Of a stretch of DNA of 64,000 nt, positions 1 to 8,028 are shown in pieces (the stretch's first letter is position 1; each line of letters opens with the position of its first letter). The notes under the pieces are model-generated. The model saw only the letters and a program-made list of their open reading frames with translations, did not search any database and was not told the origin of the DNA. The position numbers and the translations under genes are program-made. The DNA comes from Lentisphaeria bacterium. Its GTDB lineage: Bacteria; Verrucomicrobiota; Lentisphaeria; Victivallales; Victivallaceae. The stretch covers positions 21,819 through 85,818 of the forward strand of contig JAFSTC010000058.1 of assembly GCA_017450705.1 (NCBI GenBank), given 5' to 3'.

Positions 1-1287
1 CTGATCCGGGGCCTCTACGCCCGGCTGCGCCGCATGGCCGAAGAACGCGACTCGCGGGAGATCGAAACGACTCTGACCTCCCTCGAAGCCGGTCTCTCGG
101 CGAAGTCCGGGCAGATCTCGGCGGCGCTGAGCGTTCTGGAGAGGAACGGTCTCGTCCGGCGCTCCTCGCGCCGCAGTTCGGGGCGCCTGCGTTTTCTGCA
201 GTCCCCCGGGGAACTGCGCCTGGTGCACCAGCTGGAAAACACCCAGCGTTCGCTCTTCATCAGCCGCTGCGCCGCGCGCTACGGCGAGGCCCTGAAGCGG
301 GAGGAGGTCTACGCGCTGGACGAACTCTCAGCCGTGTGCGGTCTCACCATCGAGCAGGTGAGGCGCGTCCTCGCCGCGCTGAACGGGAACGTCCTCTCGT
401 GGACCCCCGAGTTTTCCGGCCGGGCCATCGAACTTTTGAAGCCGGAGGAAAAAACGGTCGATATCGACGAAGAGGCCCTGGCGGAGAAGCTGGAGTACGA
501 AATGTCCCGTCTGGAGGAAGTCATCAATTACGCCTCGGGGAAGACATGCCGGCAGAGGACCCTCGTCGCTTATTTCGGCGAGGACGTCTCCCGCTGGAGC
601 TGCGGCAAATGCGACGTCTGCCTGCGGGAGAAGAAGCGTACGGCCGATCTCCATGAGGCCGCTGCGGAAGAGCTGGAATACCTGCTGCCCGTCCTGCGGG
701 GCGCCGACTGCTTCGACGGAAGACTCGGGGCCTCGAAACTGGCGAAGATCCTCGCGGGCTCCCGGGACGAAAGCATCGACCGCTTCAGGAATTCCCCCGT
801 GACCGGTCAGCTGCGGGACCTGAAGGAGCGGGAGATCCTCGACCGCATCCAGATGCTGGAGCGGGACGGCTATCTCGACCGCATCGACCGGAACGGCTAT
901 CCCTGTCTGGCCCTCTCGGGAGCGGGCAAGGCGGTGCTCCGGAGAACGGCGTCTCTCCTCGTCGACACGGTCCTCCCGACGCCCGGAACGGCGGGAAAGA
1001 GCCGGGCACGCAAAGGAGGGAAAGCCCCCTCCCCCGCGCCCGCCGCGCCGAAGGATCTGCGCGGCATGATGTACGAACTGCGCCGCAGGATCGCCGAAGA
1101 GCGGCACGTGCCGCAGTACGTCATTTTCAGCAACGACGTGCTGGAACAGCTGGTCCAGGTGCGTCCGAAGTCGCCGGAGGAGGCGATGGAGAAGATCAAA
1201 GGCATCGGTCCGGCCAAGGCGGCGACCTTTTTGCCCCCCTTCCTCTTCCTGATCGAAAACGTGCCGGAGCCCCCCGAGAGCCGTTAG
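1..1287 (+). CDS. RecQ-like ATP-dependent DNA helicase, C-terminal part (5' end outside window)
   Basis: The frame is open to the left edge, so only the last 428 residues are visible and the helicase motor is missing. A winged-helix-like stretch comes first. A four-cysteine zinc site follows, with C183, C201, C204 and C207 of the fragment in a CGKCDVC context, as in the RecQ family. A second winged-helix-like region (around residues 270-305) ends in an LALSGAGKAVL motif, and an HRDC-like domain occupies about residues 350-420 (IGPAKAATFLP). RecQ proteins unwind 3'-5' during repair and recombination restart. The region before the zinc site is longer than in E. coli RecQ. The stop is TAG at 1285-1287, so TAG is a normal stop in this genome. 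Family call is firm; the exact subfamily cannot be judged without the N-terminus. Confidence 0.85.
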   Translation: MIRGLYARLRRMAEERDSREIETTLTSLEAGLSAKSGQISAALSVLERNGLVRRSSRRSSGRLRFLQSPGELRLVHQLENTQRSLFISRCAARYGEALKREEVYALDELSAVCGLTIEQVRRVLAALNGNVLSWTPEFSGRAIELLKPEEKTVDIDEEALAEKLEYEMSRLEEVINYASGKTCRQRTLVAYFGEDVSRWSCGKCDVCLREKKRTADLHEAAAEELEYLLPVLRGADCFDGRLGASKLAKILAGSRDESIDRFRNSPVTGQLRDLKEREILDRIQMLERDGYLDRIDRNGYPCLALSGAGKAVLRRTASLLVDTVLPTPGTAGKSRARKGGKAPSPAPAAPKDLRGMMYELRRRIAEERHVPQYVIFSNDVLEQLVQVRPKSPEEAMEKIKGIGPAKAATFLPPFLFLIENVPEPPESR

Positions 1288-1317
1288 AAAACGGCGCCGC
1301 CCAAAGCGGCAGCCGTT
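1287..1317 (-). terminator. Probable intrinsic terminator of the phosphofructokinase gene
   Basis: An imperfect inverted repeat (AACGGC-GCCGC paired with GCGGCAGCCGTT, one bulged base) has a short CCAAA loop. On the minus strand it is followed by TTTTC. It lies just past the minus-strand stop and may also serve the convergent recQ gene. Confidence 0.5.
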
Positions 1318-1329
1318 GAAAGAGCCGTC

Positions 1330-2616
1330 TTAAAAGATGGTCATATCCCGGATCGTGCTCCACAGCTGGCTCGTGAGATCCAGTTTCTTGCGCGCGCTGG
1401 TGGCCAGGGCGATGGGCACGTGGGTGAGTTCGCCGTTCCAGTCGCCGATCATCATGTCGGTGCGGCCGGAGAAGGCCGCGTGGGCGGCGCCGTTGGCCAG
1501 CATGGCGCAGAACACGGATTCCTCGCCCTCGGCCTTGACGCTCCGGATGGTGTACCCGGGATCGAAGTATTTCAGCGTGACGGGCACATTGTGCTCGGCG
1601 CAGTAGGCCGTGATTTTTTCCTTGAGCAGAAGCCCGATGTCGTTGTGGAGCTTGTTGCCGGAGGCGTCGCGGCGGTCGGACTCCTTGCCGAAAAGGTCCT
1701 GCCCGGCGCCCTCGGCCGCGAGGATCACCGCGTGGTGCTTGGCTTCGAGGCGTTTGACCAGATGGGGAAGAAGCGCGTTCTCTTCATCGCCTTCCAGCGT
1801 GAAGGGGCGCTCGGGAACGAGGCAGTAGTTGACGAAGGGATTGGCCAGCGTGGTGTACGCGGCGATGAATCCGGAATCCCGGCCCATGACCTTGATGAGC
1901 CCGACGCCGTTGTACGCCCCCTTGGCCTCGGTGTGCGCACAGGTCACGACGGGGCCGGCTGCCCGGACGGCGGTGGCGAAACCGAAGGATTTGTCGATGT
2001 AGCTGATGTCGTTGTCGATGGTCTTGGGAATGGCGATGACGCTGATGGCAAGTTTCCGGCGCAGGATCTCCTGCGCGATGGCGTGGGCCCCGCGGCTGGT
2101 CCCGTCGCCGCCGATACAGAAGAGCAGATTGATGTTCATCCGCGAGAGCGTATCGACGATGACGCCGGTATCCTCCTGCCCCCGGGAGGAACCGAGGATG
2201 GTCCCCCCCTCCTCGTGGATGTCGTCCACCAGTTCCGGCGTCAGCAGAACGGGCGAGAGCCCGTGGGCGGGATTCAGCCCCTTGTATCCGTAGCGGATCC
2301 CGTAGACCACGGGGACGCCGTAGCGGTTGATGAGGGCCAGCGTGAGAAACTTGATGACCTCGTTCAGCCCGGGACAGAGCCCGCCCGCGGTGAGGACGGC
2401 GGCCTTGCTCCACGCCGGATCGTGAAAGATCTTTTCCCGGGCTCCGGCCTTCTCGAAGGCGGGAATGGCCTTGCCCTCCCGGACGTACCGGGCGATGACT
2501 TCGGCGTCGGTCTCGTAGCAGACGGTAGCGTCGTCGGGAACGAAGACGTGATTTTTGAGGGGGGACGGCAGGACGGCCTTGCCGAGACGGGTTATTTTGA
2601 AATCATCGGGACACAT
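1330..2616 (-). CDS. 6-phosphofructokinase (ATP-type, group with GGDGT and PKTIDND)
   Basis: The product phosphorylates fructose 6-phosphate in glycolysis. The 428-residue protein has the family signatures TAGGLCPGLN (around residue 75), GGDGTSRGA (around 168), PKTIDNDI (around 196) and GRDSGF. The Gly after GGD argues for ATP as donor, since pyrophosphate enzymes usually have Asp there. The Lys before TIDND is shared with pyrophosphate enzymes and with the plant/trypanosome-type ATP enzymes. An in-frame extension to 2829 exists, but the ATG at 2616 (MCPDDFK) has a GGAG six bases upstream, and the extension would run through the promoter of the divergent PHP gene. The ATG at 2628 lacks a Shine-Dalgarno site. 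The donor assignment is inference from these two residues. Confidence 0.88.
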   Translation of the reverse strand: MCPDDFKITRLGKAVLPSPLKNHVFVPDDATVCYETDAEVIARYVREGKAIPAFEKAGAREKIFHDPAWSKAAVLTAGGLCPGLNEVIKFLTLALINRYGVPVVYGIRYGYKGLNPAHGLSPVLLTPELVDDIHEEGGTILGSSRGQEDTGVIVDTLSRMNINLLFCIGGDGTSRGAHAIAQEILRRKLAISVIAIPKTIDNDISYIDKSFGFATAVRAAGPVVTCAHTEAKGAYNGVGLIKVMGRDSGFIAAYTTLANPFVNYCLVPERPFTLEGDEENALLPHLVKRLEAKHHAVILAAEGAGQDLFGKESDRRDASGNKLHNDIGLLLKEKITAYCAEHNVPVTLKYFDPGYTIRSVKAEGEESVFCAMLANGAAHAAFSGRTDMMIGDWNGELTHVPIALATSARKKLDLTSQLWSTIRDMTIF

Positions 2617-2735
2617 TTTCGACTCCATTTGTTTTGACGGTGTGCAGTCTGAAAATAATTTAAGTCCGAAACGGCCGATTTTCAAGACAGGATCGCGCTT
2701 TTGCGCAAAGATTTCCGGGATATCGCCTTTTTTTC

Positions 2736-2764
2736 TTGACAAAACACGGGAACCGTGGTATCTT
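2736..2764 (+). promoter_or_regulatory. Sigma70-type promoter for the PHP-domain gene
   Basis: TTGACA at 2736-2741 and TATCTT at 2759-2764 are 17 bp apart, about 65 bp upstream of the ATG at 2828. The -35 is perfect consensus. Confidence 0.7.
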
Positions 2765-2827
2765 TCCCAATCCGCGGGGAGACTTCTTCTCCCCGGGGAG
2801 AAAAACAGGGAAAGTTGAGGCCTTTTC

Positions 2828-3718
2828 ATGAAACTCGATCAGGATTTTCACATCCACACGCACTGCTCCTGCGATTCGGCGGACGCCCGGATCCCCCATA
2901 TCGTCGAAGCGGCGAAGAAGCTCGGATACAAACATTTCGGCATTTCGGACCATCTGCACACCCGGTTCAACCTGCCCGACATCGAGATCGCCCGGCAGGA
3001 ATTCCTCGCCTACGGTCCCGTCGAGGGATTCCACTTCGGCATCGAGATCACCTGCGCCACGGCGTGGGAGTGCGAAAAGATCGCAAAGCGCGATTACGCT
3101 TCGTGCTTCACCTGCGAAGTCCACGGGAAGAAGTTCCAGACCATGACACCCATCGACGGCGTGATGTACGGCGGTCCCGCGGGCGGCCCCCTGCAGGTGG
3201 ACATCACCGAAGAGGAGATCCGGCGTCTGGGCATCGAATACCTCATCGGCGGCGTCCACAAACCCAACTACACCGATCAGAACCCCAAGGACATGATCGA
3301 CGACTTTTTCAACCAGTCCTGTTTTCTCATCCGGCACAGATCCATCGACATTCTGGCCCATCCGTGGGAGATGCTGGCCTTCTGGGCCGGGTGGTCCATC
3401 GTCACCAAAGACCCCAAGGACGTGCGCTACGACGCCTTTTCCATGATCCCCCGGGAATACTGGGACGAAATGGCGAAACTCCTCACGGAAAACGGCAAAC
3501 TGGCCGAGATCAATCTCAGTTTCAAGATGCCCGAAGAGATCTTTCATCTGCACATGAGTTCCCTCGCCGGCTGGCGCGAAAAGGGGGTCAAGTTCACCTT
3601 CGGCAGCGATCTGCACCGGGCGCCCTACTCCGAGGAAAAACTCCGCCGGACCGAAAAGGTGCTGACCGAATACGGCTTCACCGAGGCCGATTTCGCCCTC
3701 CCGAAATTCAGGAAATGA
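2828..3718 (+). CDS. PHP-domain metal-dependent hydrolase (histidinol-phosphatase-like)
   Basis: A 296-residue cytoplasmic protein with PHP-superfamily metal motifs: HIHTHCS at residues 8-14, SDHLH around residue 40, an internal HP pair (LAHPWEML) and a C-terminal GSDLHR. PHP proteins are phosphoesterases with two or three metals; relatives include histidinol phosphatase HisK and YcdX-type enzymes. No histidine genes are nearby, so the substrate is unknown. A GAGG lies about 9 bases before the ATG, and a strong promoter lies upstream. It is a single-gene unit divergent from phosphofructokinase and convergent with the lipoprotein gene. Confidence 0.75.
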   Translation: MKLDQDFHIHTHCSCDSADARIPHIVEAAKKLGYKHFGISDHLHTRFNLPDIEIARQEFLAYGPVEGFHFGIEITCATAWECEKIAKRDYASCFTCEVHGKKFQTMTPIDGVMYGGPAGGPLQVDITEEEIRRLGIEYLIGGVHKPNYTDQNPKDMIDDFFNQSCFLIRHRSIDILAHPWEMLAFWAGWSIVTKDPKDVRYDAFSMIPREYWDEMAKLLTENGKLAEINLSFKMPEEIFHLHMSSLAGWREKGVKFTFGSDLHRAPYSEEKLRRTEKVLTEYGFTEADFALPKFRK

Positions 3719-3744
3719 AAAAGCGCCGCCCGTCACGGCGGCGC
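3718..3744 (-). terminator. Intrinsic terminator of the AraC-lipoprotein unit
   Basis: A perfect 8-bp GC stem (GCGCCGCC at 3723-3730, GGCGGCGC at 3737-3744, loop CGTCAC) is followed on the minus strand by TTTTT (3722-3718). The T tract touches the stop codon of the convergent PHP gene. Confidence 0.8.
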
Positions 3745-3761
3745 AGGGAATACGTCTTCTT

Positions 3762-4940
3762 TCAGAGGAAGGCCTTTACGATCGGAAAAAAGTCCGCGTC
3801 GGCGGGCAGTTTCCTGACGCGGGGGTGATCCGGCAGACTGAGGGCGCCGTTGCCGGAGGCGAGGACGATCCCCCCCTCGTCCAGAAAGCGCGTCAGGCGG
3901 GCAGCCGTGAAATCCCGGCCGAAAAGATTTTTGTAGACCATTTCGTTCCCATGGGGGAAAATCAGCACGTCGAGATGCCGCAGCGCCTCGGTTTTGAGGG
4001 CCATGCGGTCGATGAAGCGCACATCCAGATCGGGCCTTTTGTCCAGCGCCAGCATGGCCTCGATGCAGTACTTGCCGACGATCCCGGGGGAGAAGTAGCC
4101 GACCCGGAGGGGACGGAAATTCTTTTTGGGATAGACGGGCGTCGGCTTGACGCCGGTCACGGCGTAGACGCACCCCAGGGCGATGGCATGGGTCGACTCG
4201 CAGGACTCCGGGTGGAAGCTGGTGGCGATGACTTTGCCCTTGCCGAACTGCCCGCGGATGACGGCGGGGGCGTCGTAGAAATCGCCGCCCTGATTGTTGG
4301 CCCGGCGGATCGTGCTCTTGTAGACGCCCAGCACTTCTCCCCAACCCTCCCCCGACTGCGGACCGGGCTTGGAGATGGGCCCGTGGGAGTAACGCACCTG
4401 ATAACGCCCGGGACGGATACCCATGAGTTTCGCGCCCTTTTCGGAGATCTCCGCCTGAAGCATCGCCGAATCGCCGCCGGCGCCGAGACGGTACACGAAG
4501 GGCAGCAGCCGAAGCCGGTCGGGTTTGTTGAGGGTGCAGTGGAATCCGGCGCAGGCCCCCACGTAAGCACCGCCCGCGGCGACGAATTCGCGCACCTTTT
4601 CCATGCCCTCCGGGGTCATGGTCTCGCACTGCAGACGGCTGCTGCCGCCGGGAATGACCAACAGATCGAAGCGGCTCAATGCGCCGCCCTTGATGTCTTT
4701 GGCGTCGATGGGAGCAAACTCCAGCTGCGGGGAATAGGCCAGGAGCTGCGTCCAGAAGAGCACGCCGCTGCTGCGGCTGCCGTTATCCACGTAGAGGGCG
4801 GCCCGGATCCTGCGCCCGGGGGCCTGCGGCACGCTTTCCCGATCCGCTGTCTGCGGCTGCGAAACGGCGCATCCGGCGACCGGAAGGACCAGGGCGGCAA
4901 GGGCCAGCAGGCCGATCATCATTCTCTGCCACGATCTCAT
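3762..4940 (-). CDS. Lipoprotein with biotin-protein-ligase N-terminal-like (class I amidotransferase-fold) domain
   Basis: The 392-residue protein starts with a signal peptide and lipobox (LPVAGC), so it should be lipidated and face the periplasm or outer surface. The body resembles the BPL_N family: VIPGG, then the nucleophile-elbow-like GACAGFH, then TSFHPES, which gives a plausible Cys-His-Glu triad. A second flavodoxin-like half follows (LIFPHGNE, VLASGNGALS). The substrate is unknown; the fold is otherwise known from amidotransferases and the N-terminus of fungal biotin ligases. It lies 56 bases downstream of the AraC gene on the same strand, probably co-transcribed, and ends at a strong terminator. 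The cassette context suggests a role in carbohydrate sensing or processing, which is inference. Confidence 0.7.
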   Translation of the reverse strand: MRSWQRMMIGLLALAALVLPVAGCAVSQPQTADRESVPQAPGRRIRAALYVDNGSRSSGVLFWTQLLAYSPQLEFAPIDAKDIKGGALSRFDLLVIPGGSSRLQCETMTPEGMEKVREFVAAGGAYVGACAGFHCTLNKPDRLRLLPFVYRLGAGGDSAMLQAEISEKGAKLMGIRPGRYQVRYSHGPISKPGPQSGEGWGEVLGVYKSTIRRANNQGGDFYDAPAVIRGQFGKGKVIATSFHPESCESTHAIALGCVYAVTGVKPTPVYPKKNFRPLRVGYFSPGIVGKYCIEAMLALDKRPDLDVRFIDRMALKTEALRHLDVLIFPHGNEMVYKNLFGRDFTAARLTRFLDEGGIVLASGNGALSLPDHPRVRKLPADADFFPIVKAFL

Positions 4941-4996
4941 TTTTCCTTATTTCTCCTGCGTTGTGTTTTTCGCCGCAGGTGCGGCGGGGTGAAATT

Positions 4997-5884
4997 TTAC
5001 TCCTGATAGCGCTGCTGATAGAGTTTGCGGTAGGCCTGAGGCGACTTGCCGCAGTCGGCGCGGAAAACGCTGCAAAGGTAACTGGGTGTGTTGAAGCCCG
5101 TGAGCAGGGCGATCTGCGAAAGGGGCATGAGGGTCTCGATCAAAAGTTCGCTGACCCGGTCCAGCCTTGCCCGCTTGAGACAGGCGGAGGGGGTCATGCC
5201 GGTCTGCCGGAAAAAGAGTTCGCGAAACCGGACCTCGTGAAGCCCCGCCGCCGCGGCGATGTCCGAAACGCCGATGTCGCCCGCAAGATTGCGGTGGATG
5301 AATTCCATCGCCGCCCGGACCCGGGCGTCGCAGGGCCGGCTCCGATCCCGGACCAGCAGATCTTGAGCGGCCCAGTCCATCATGAGATCGAAGACCTGAG
5401 CCGTGACCGACTTGCCCGCGGCCTCGCGGCTGACGCTTTTCAGCGCGACGGACCGTTCGAAGGCGCGGAAAAATCCTTCGGGGCCTCCGATGCGGAAAAA
5501 AGGCGTCCGGAGCGCCGTGAAGGGAGACGCCCCGGGATAGGTCCGCAGTTTCAGGTGGATGACGCAGACCGCCCCCCGTTCGCAGTCGGGCGCAAAAGAC
5601 ATGGCATGCCGGGTGTTTTCGGGCGCGGCGAAGCCCTCGCCTCCGCGCAAAACACGGGACGCATCGCCCGCGGTGCAGCGGAACGCCCCCTCCCGCACGA
5701 TCCAGAGAAGCGTGTCGTCGATCCGGCGGGGGGCGACCTCCCATGGCCTCTCCATGCGCCACATCGAGAAATTGAGCAGCGTCATGCGGATCTCCTGCTG
5801 GATGCGGAGAAAATCGTTCAGTGTTTTCTCCGGAAACAGGTCCTTCAGGTCGTCCTTGTACTCGTTTCCGTAAATCGTTCCCAT
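4997..5884 (-). CDS. AraC-family transcriptional regulator
   Basis: A 295-residue protein with an N-terminal effector-binding, cupin-like half (residues 40-150) and a C-terminal double helix-turn-helix (about 195-290: IGVSDIAAAAGLHEVRFRELFFRQTGMTPSAC, shown here only by its key words GVSDIAAAAG and SPQAYRKL). AraC proteins usually activate sugar genes when bound to ligand. The ATG at 5884 follows GGGAG. It diverges from the sialidase-pilin-DUF4838-GH42 unit, the likely target. A TTGATAT direct repeat sits beside the -35 of that unit. Confidence 0.88.
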   Translation of the reverse strand: MGTIYGNEYKDDLKDLFPEKTLNDFLRIQQEIRMTLLNFSMWRMERPWEVAPRRIDDTLLWIVREGAFRCTAGDASRVLRGGEGFAAPENTRHAMSFAPDCERGAVCVIHLKLRTYPGASPFTALRTPFFRIGGPEGFFRAFERSVALKSVSREAAGKSVTAQVFDLMMDWAAQDLLVRDRSRPCDARVRAAMEFIHRNLAGDIGVSDIAAAAGLHEVRFRELFFRQTGMTPSACLKRARLDRVSELLIETLMPLSQIALLTGFNTPSYLCSVFRADCGKSPQAYRKLYQQRYQE

Positions 5885-5975
5885 GGCTGTCTCCCGCTAA
5901 AAGATACACGCCCCGGCGGCGGAAAGCAAGTCTTCCCGGCAAAAAAAGGGCCGTTTTTTTGGAAATCGTCGAAAT

Positions 5976-6031
5976 TTGATATAAATTGACTGTTTATTGA
6001 TATTGTTTTTCAACAAATTTCGGGGTATACT
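5976..6031 (+). promoter_or_regulatory. Promoter of cassette 1 with candidate AraC-type direct repeat
   Basis: TTGATAT occurs at 5976-5982 and 5997-6003, spaced 21 bp (two helical turns). The second copy abuts a weak -35 (TTGTTT, 6003-6008). TATACT at 6026-6031 follows after 17 bp. A weak -35 with a phased direct repeat next to it is typical of AraC-activated promoters. Binding is inferred, not shown. Confidence 0.5.
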
Positions 6032-6062
6032 TTCCACGGTGTCAAATTGGAGCTGAAGGAAC

Positions 6063-7211
6063 ATGCCGACCCAAGAACCGTTCATCATCGATACGGCCCC
6101 GGGCGAAGCGTATTTTGAGCGCTTCCGCTTCTGGCAGGGGTGTCCCACGATTTTGCGGACGCCCGGCGGGCGGCTTTTCGCCGGGTGGTATTCCGGCGGC
6201 GTGGGCGAGCCGGATCCGGAAAATTACAATCTTCTCGTGCGCAGCGAAGACGGCGGCATGACGTGGCGTTCGCCCGAACTGGTGATCTCCGGCAGGCCCG
6301 AAGAAAACTACATCGCCATCGACATCCAGCTGTGGCTGGATCCCCGGGGCCGCATGTGGCTGTTTTTCGCCAAGATCTCCTGCGCGCCGGGAGCACAGCC
6401 CACCGACCCCGATCACTGGACCACCTGGGCCATGGTGTGCGCCGATCCCGACGCGGAAAAACTCACATGGAGCCGCCCCCGCTTCCTCGTGACGGGATTT
6501 CTGCGGACACAGCCCGCGGTGCTTTCCAACGGCGACTGGGTGATGTGCGCCTACGACCGCAGTTCCCAATACCTCTGCTATGCCCGGAGCCGCGACGGGG
6601 GGGAGACGTGGAAGCAATGCCGGGCGGCGGAACGCCTCTCCGACACCTTCGACGAAACCATGATCCTCGAAAGACGGGACTGCTCGCTTCTCATGTTCGC
6701 CCGGGACAAGGTGCCCCTTCTTGTCCGGACGACGTGCGGCGGTCTCGAGGGCAAGAACTGGGAAAAGGCGTCATACACCTCCCTTCTGAGCGGCTGTTCG
6801 CGGTTTTTCCTGCGGCGGCTCCGTTCGGGAAGGGTCCTGCTCATCCGCAACGACGCCGCCGCCGCGCGAACGAATCTCGTGGCCGAACTTTCGGAGGACG
6901 ACGGGGAGACGTGGAAATACAGCCTTCTTCTGGATGCGGGGGATCCTCCCTTCCGTTCGGTCTCCTACCCCGACGCCGTGGAGACGCCCGACGGCGAAAT
7001 CCTCGTGATCTACGATTCCGGGCGCAGGACCTTCAAGGAGATCCGCATGGCGCGGATCACCGAAGAAGACATCATGGCGGGAAAGCTCGTCGATTACTCG
7101 TCATACCTTGCCCGGATCATCAGCAAAGCGCCGGGGAAGCCTTACGACGAAGCGCTTTTCGAGAAGAAGAACGCCGCGTGGCAGAAATGGAAACAGACGA
7201 TCGGCACCTGA
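6063..7211 (+). CDS. Sialidase/BNR-repeat family protein (exo-glycosidase-like)
   Basis: The 382-residue protein has a six-bladed-propeller pattern with Asp-box motifs SEDGGMTW, SRDGGETW and SEDDGETW. It also has blade-closing segments such as GWYSGG and SYPDAVETPDGEILVIYD. There is no signal peptide, so it is probably cytoplasmic. Related proteins are often called exo-alpha-sialidases, but many act on other sugars and the substrate cannot be read here. AAGGA precedes the ATG. It is first in cassette 1, 36 bases before the pilin gene. A paralogue lies at 54361-55488 with the same late block (SYPD, ITEEDI or FTEKDI). Confidence 0.8.
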   Translation: MPTQEPFIIDTAPGEAYFERFRFWQGCPTILRTPGGRLFAGWYSGGVGEPDPENYNLLVRSEDGGMTWRSPELVISGRPEENYIAIDIQLWLDPRGRMWLFFAKISCAPGAQPTDPDHWTTWAMVCADPDAEKLTWSRPRFLVTGFLRTQPAVLSNGDWVMCAYDRSSQYLCYARSRDGGETWKQCRAAERLSDTFDETMILERRDCSLLMFARDKVPLLVRTTCGGLEGKNWEKASYTSLLSGCSRFFLRRLRSGRVLLIRNDAAAARTNLVAELSEDDGETWKYSLLLDAGDPPFRSVSYPDAVETPDGEILVIYDSGRRTFKEIRMARITEEDIMAGKLVDYSSYLARIISKAPGKPYDEALFEKKNAAWQKWKQTIGT

Positions 7212-7247
7212 CCGTTCACACGTAATGAAAAAAAGAAAGGACAAAGT

Positions 7248-8018
7248 ATGAAAAAAACACACGCAAACGAAAAGTTCACGCTGATCGAGCTCCTGGTCGT
7301 GATCGCCATCATCGCGATTTTGGCCGCCATGCTCATGCCCGCGCTCCAGCAGGCTCGTCTGACGGCGGCCCGGGCATCGTGCCAGAGCAACGAGAAATCC
7401 ATGGGGATGCATTTTTCGATGTACGAGGGCCATTACGGCCGTCTGCCCATGTCCCACTGGCAGATCAACACCTCGGACAACGCCTACAACTGGGCGTGGT
7501 ACTCCTTCCTCTTCGGCGTTCGCAGAGCGGGCGTTCCGGAAAAATGGAGCAATCTGCGCAAGGACTGGCCCATCATGGTCTGTCCCGGCGATCCCCGGGG
7601 ATTCGTGACCTGGTGTCTTCAAAGCTACTGGGGCTGCCGGACGACCATGGGCCGCCTGAAAGCCGACGGCACCTGGCAGGACCTGGGCAACGGCAACAAG
7701 CAGCAGAATACGATCCAGGGCGTCCTCGCCCGCAGCTGCCGTCCGCCCTCGGGCACGCTCCTCGTCACCGACGGCGCATACGACAAGAACGCCAGGTGCG
7801 ACAACCCCACGGCCACCTACTGCGATTCCAACAGCGAATACACGGCGACCAACAGCGGCTTCATCCACGGTCTGGACAAGGACATCAACACGAACCACAG
7901 GACCGGCGCCAATCACCTTTTCGCGGACGGTCACGTCCAGTTCCTGGACTACAAGTCGACCTCCAATTACCGGGTGAAATACTGGTCCAATCACCCCGAC
8001 TACAAAGGCAAATACTGA
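7248..8018 (+). CDS. Prepilin-like H-X9-DG protein of cassette 1
   Basis: A 256-residue protein with a 9-residue leader (MKKTHANEK), then [16 protein letters not shown] with Glu at +5, the type IV pilin/pseudopilin helix. The body ends in [13 protein letters not shown], an exact H-X9-DG motif seen in the large prepilin families of Lentisphaerota, Planctomycetota and Verrucomicrobiota. The residue before the cleavage site is Lys, not Gly, so standard prepilin peptidase cleavage is doubtful. AAAGGA lies before the ATG. It is 10 bases upstream of the DUF4838 gene and likely co-transcribed. Its role is unknown; it may form a surface or periplasmic adaptor for the enzymes of this locus (inference). 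Confidence 0.88.
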   Translation: MKKTHANEKFTLIELLVVIAIIAILAAMLMPALQQARLTAARASCQSNEKSMGMHFSMYEGHYGRLPMSHWQINTSDNAYNWAWYSFLFGVRRAGVPEKWSNLRKDWPIMVCPGDPRGFVTWCLQSYWGCRTTMGRLKADGTWQDLGNGNKQQNTIQGVLARSCRPPSGTLLVTDGAYDKNARCDNPTATYCDSNSEYTATNSGFIHGLDKDINTNHRTGANHLFADGHVQFLDYKSTSNYRVKYWSNHPDYKGKY

Positions 8019-8028
8019 CGGTGCCACG

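Noticed and set aside
2617..2829. N-terminal extension of phosphofructokinase
   Set aside because: It would cover the divergent promoter and the PHP start; GGAG supports the ATG at 2616.
5940..5960. A7-GGGCCG-T7 stretch between the divergent AraC and sialidase-like genes
   Set aside because: Looks like a bidirectional terminator, but no transcript reads into it; stem is only A:T pairs.
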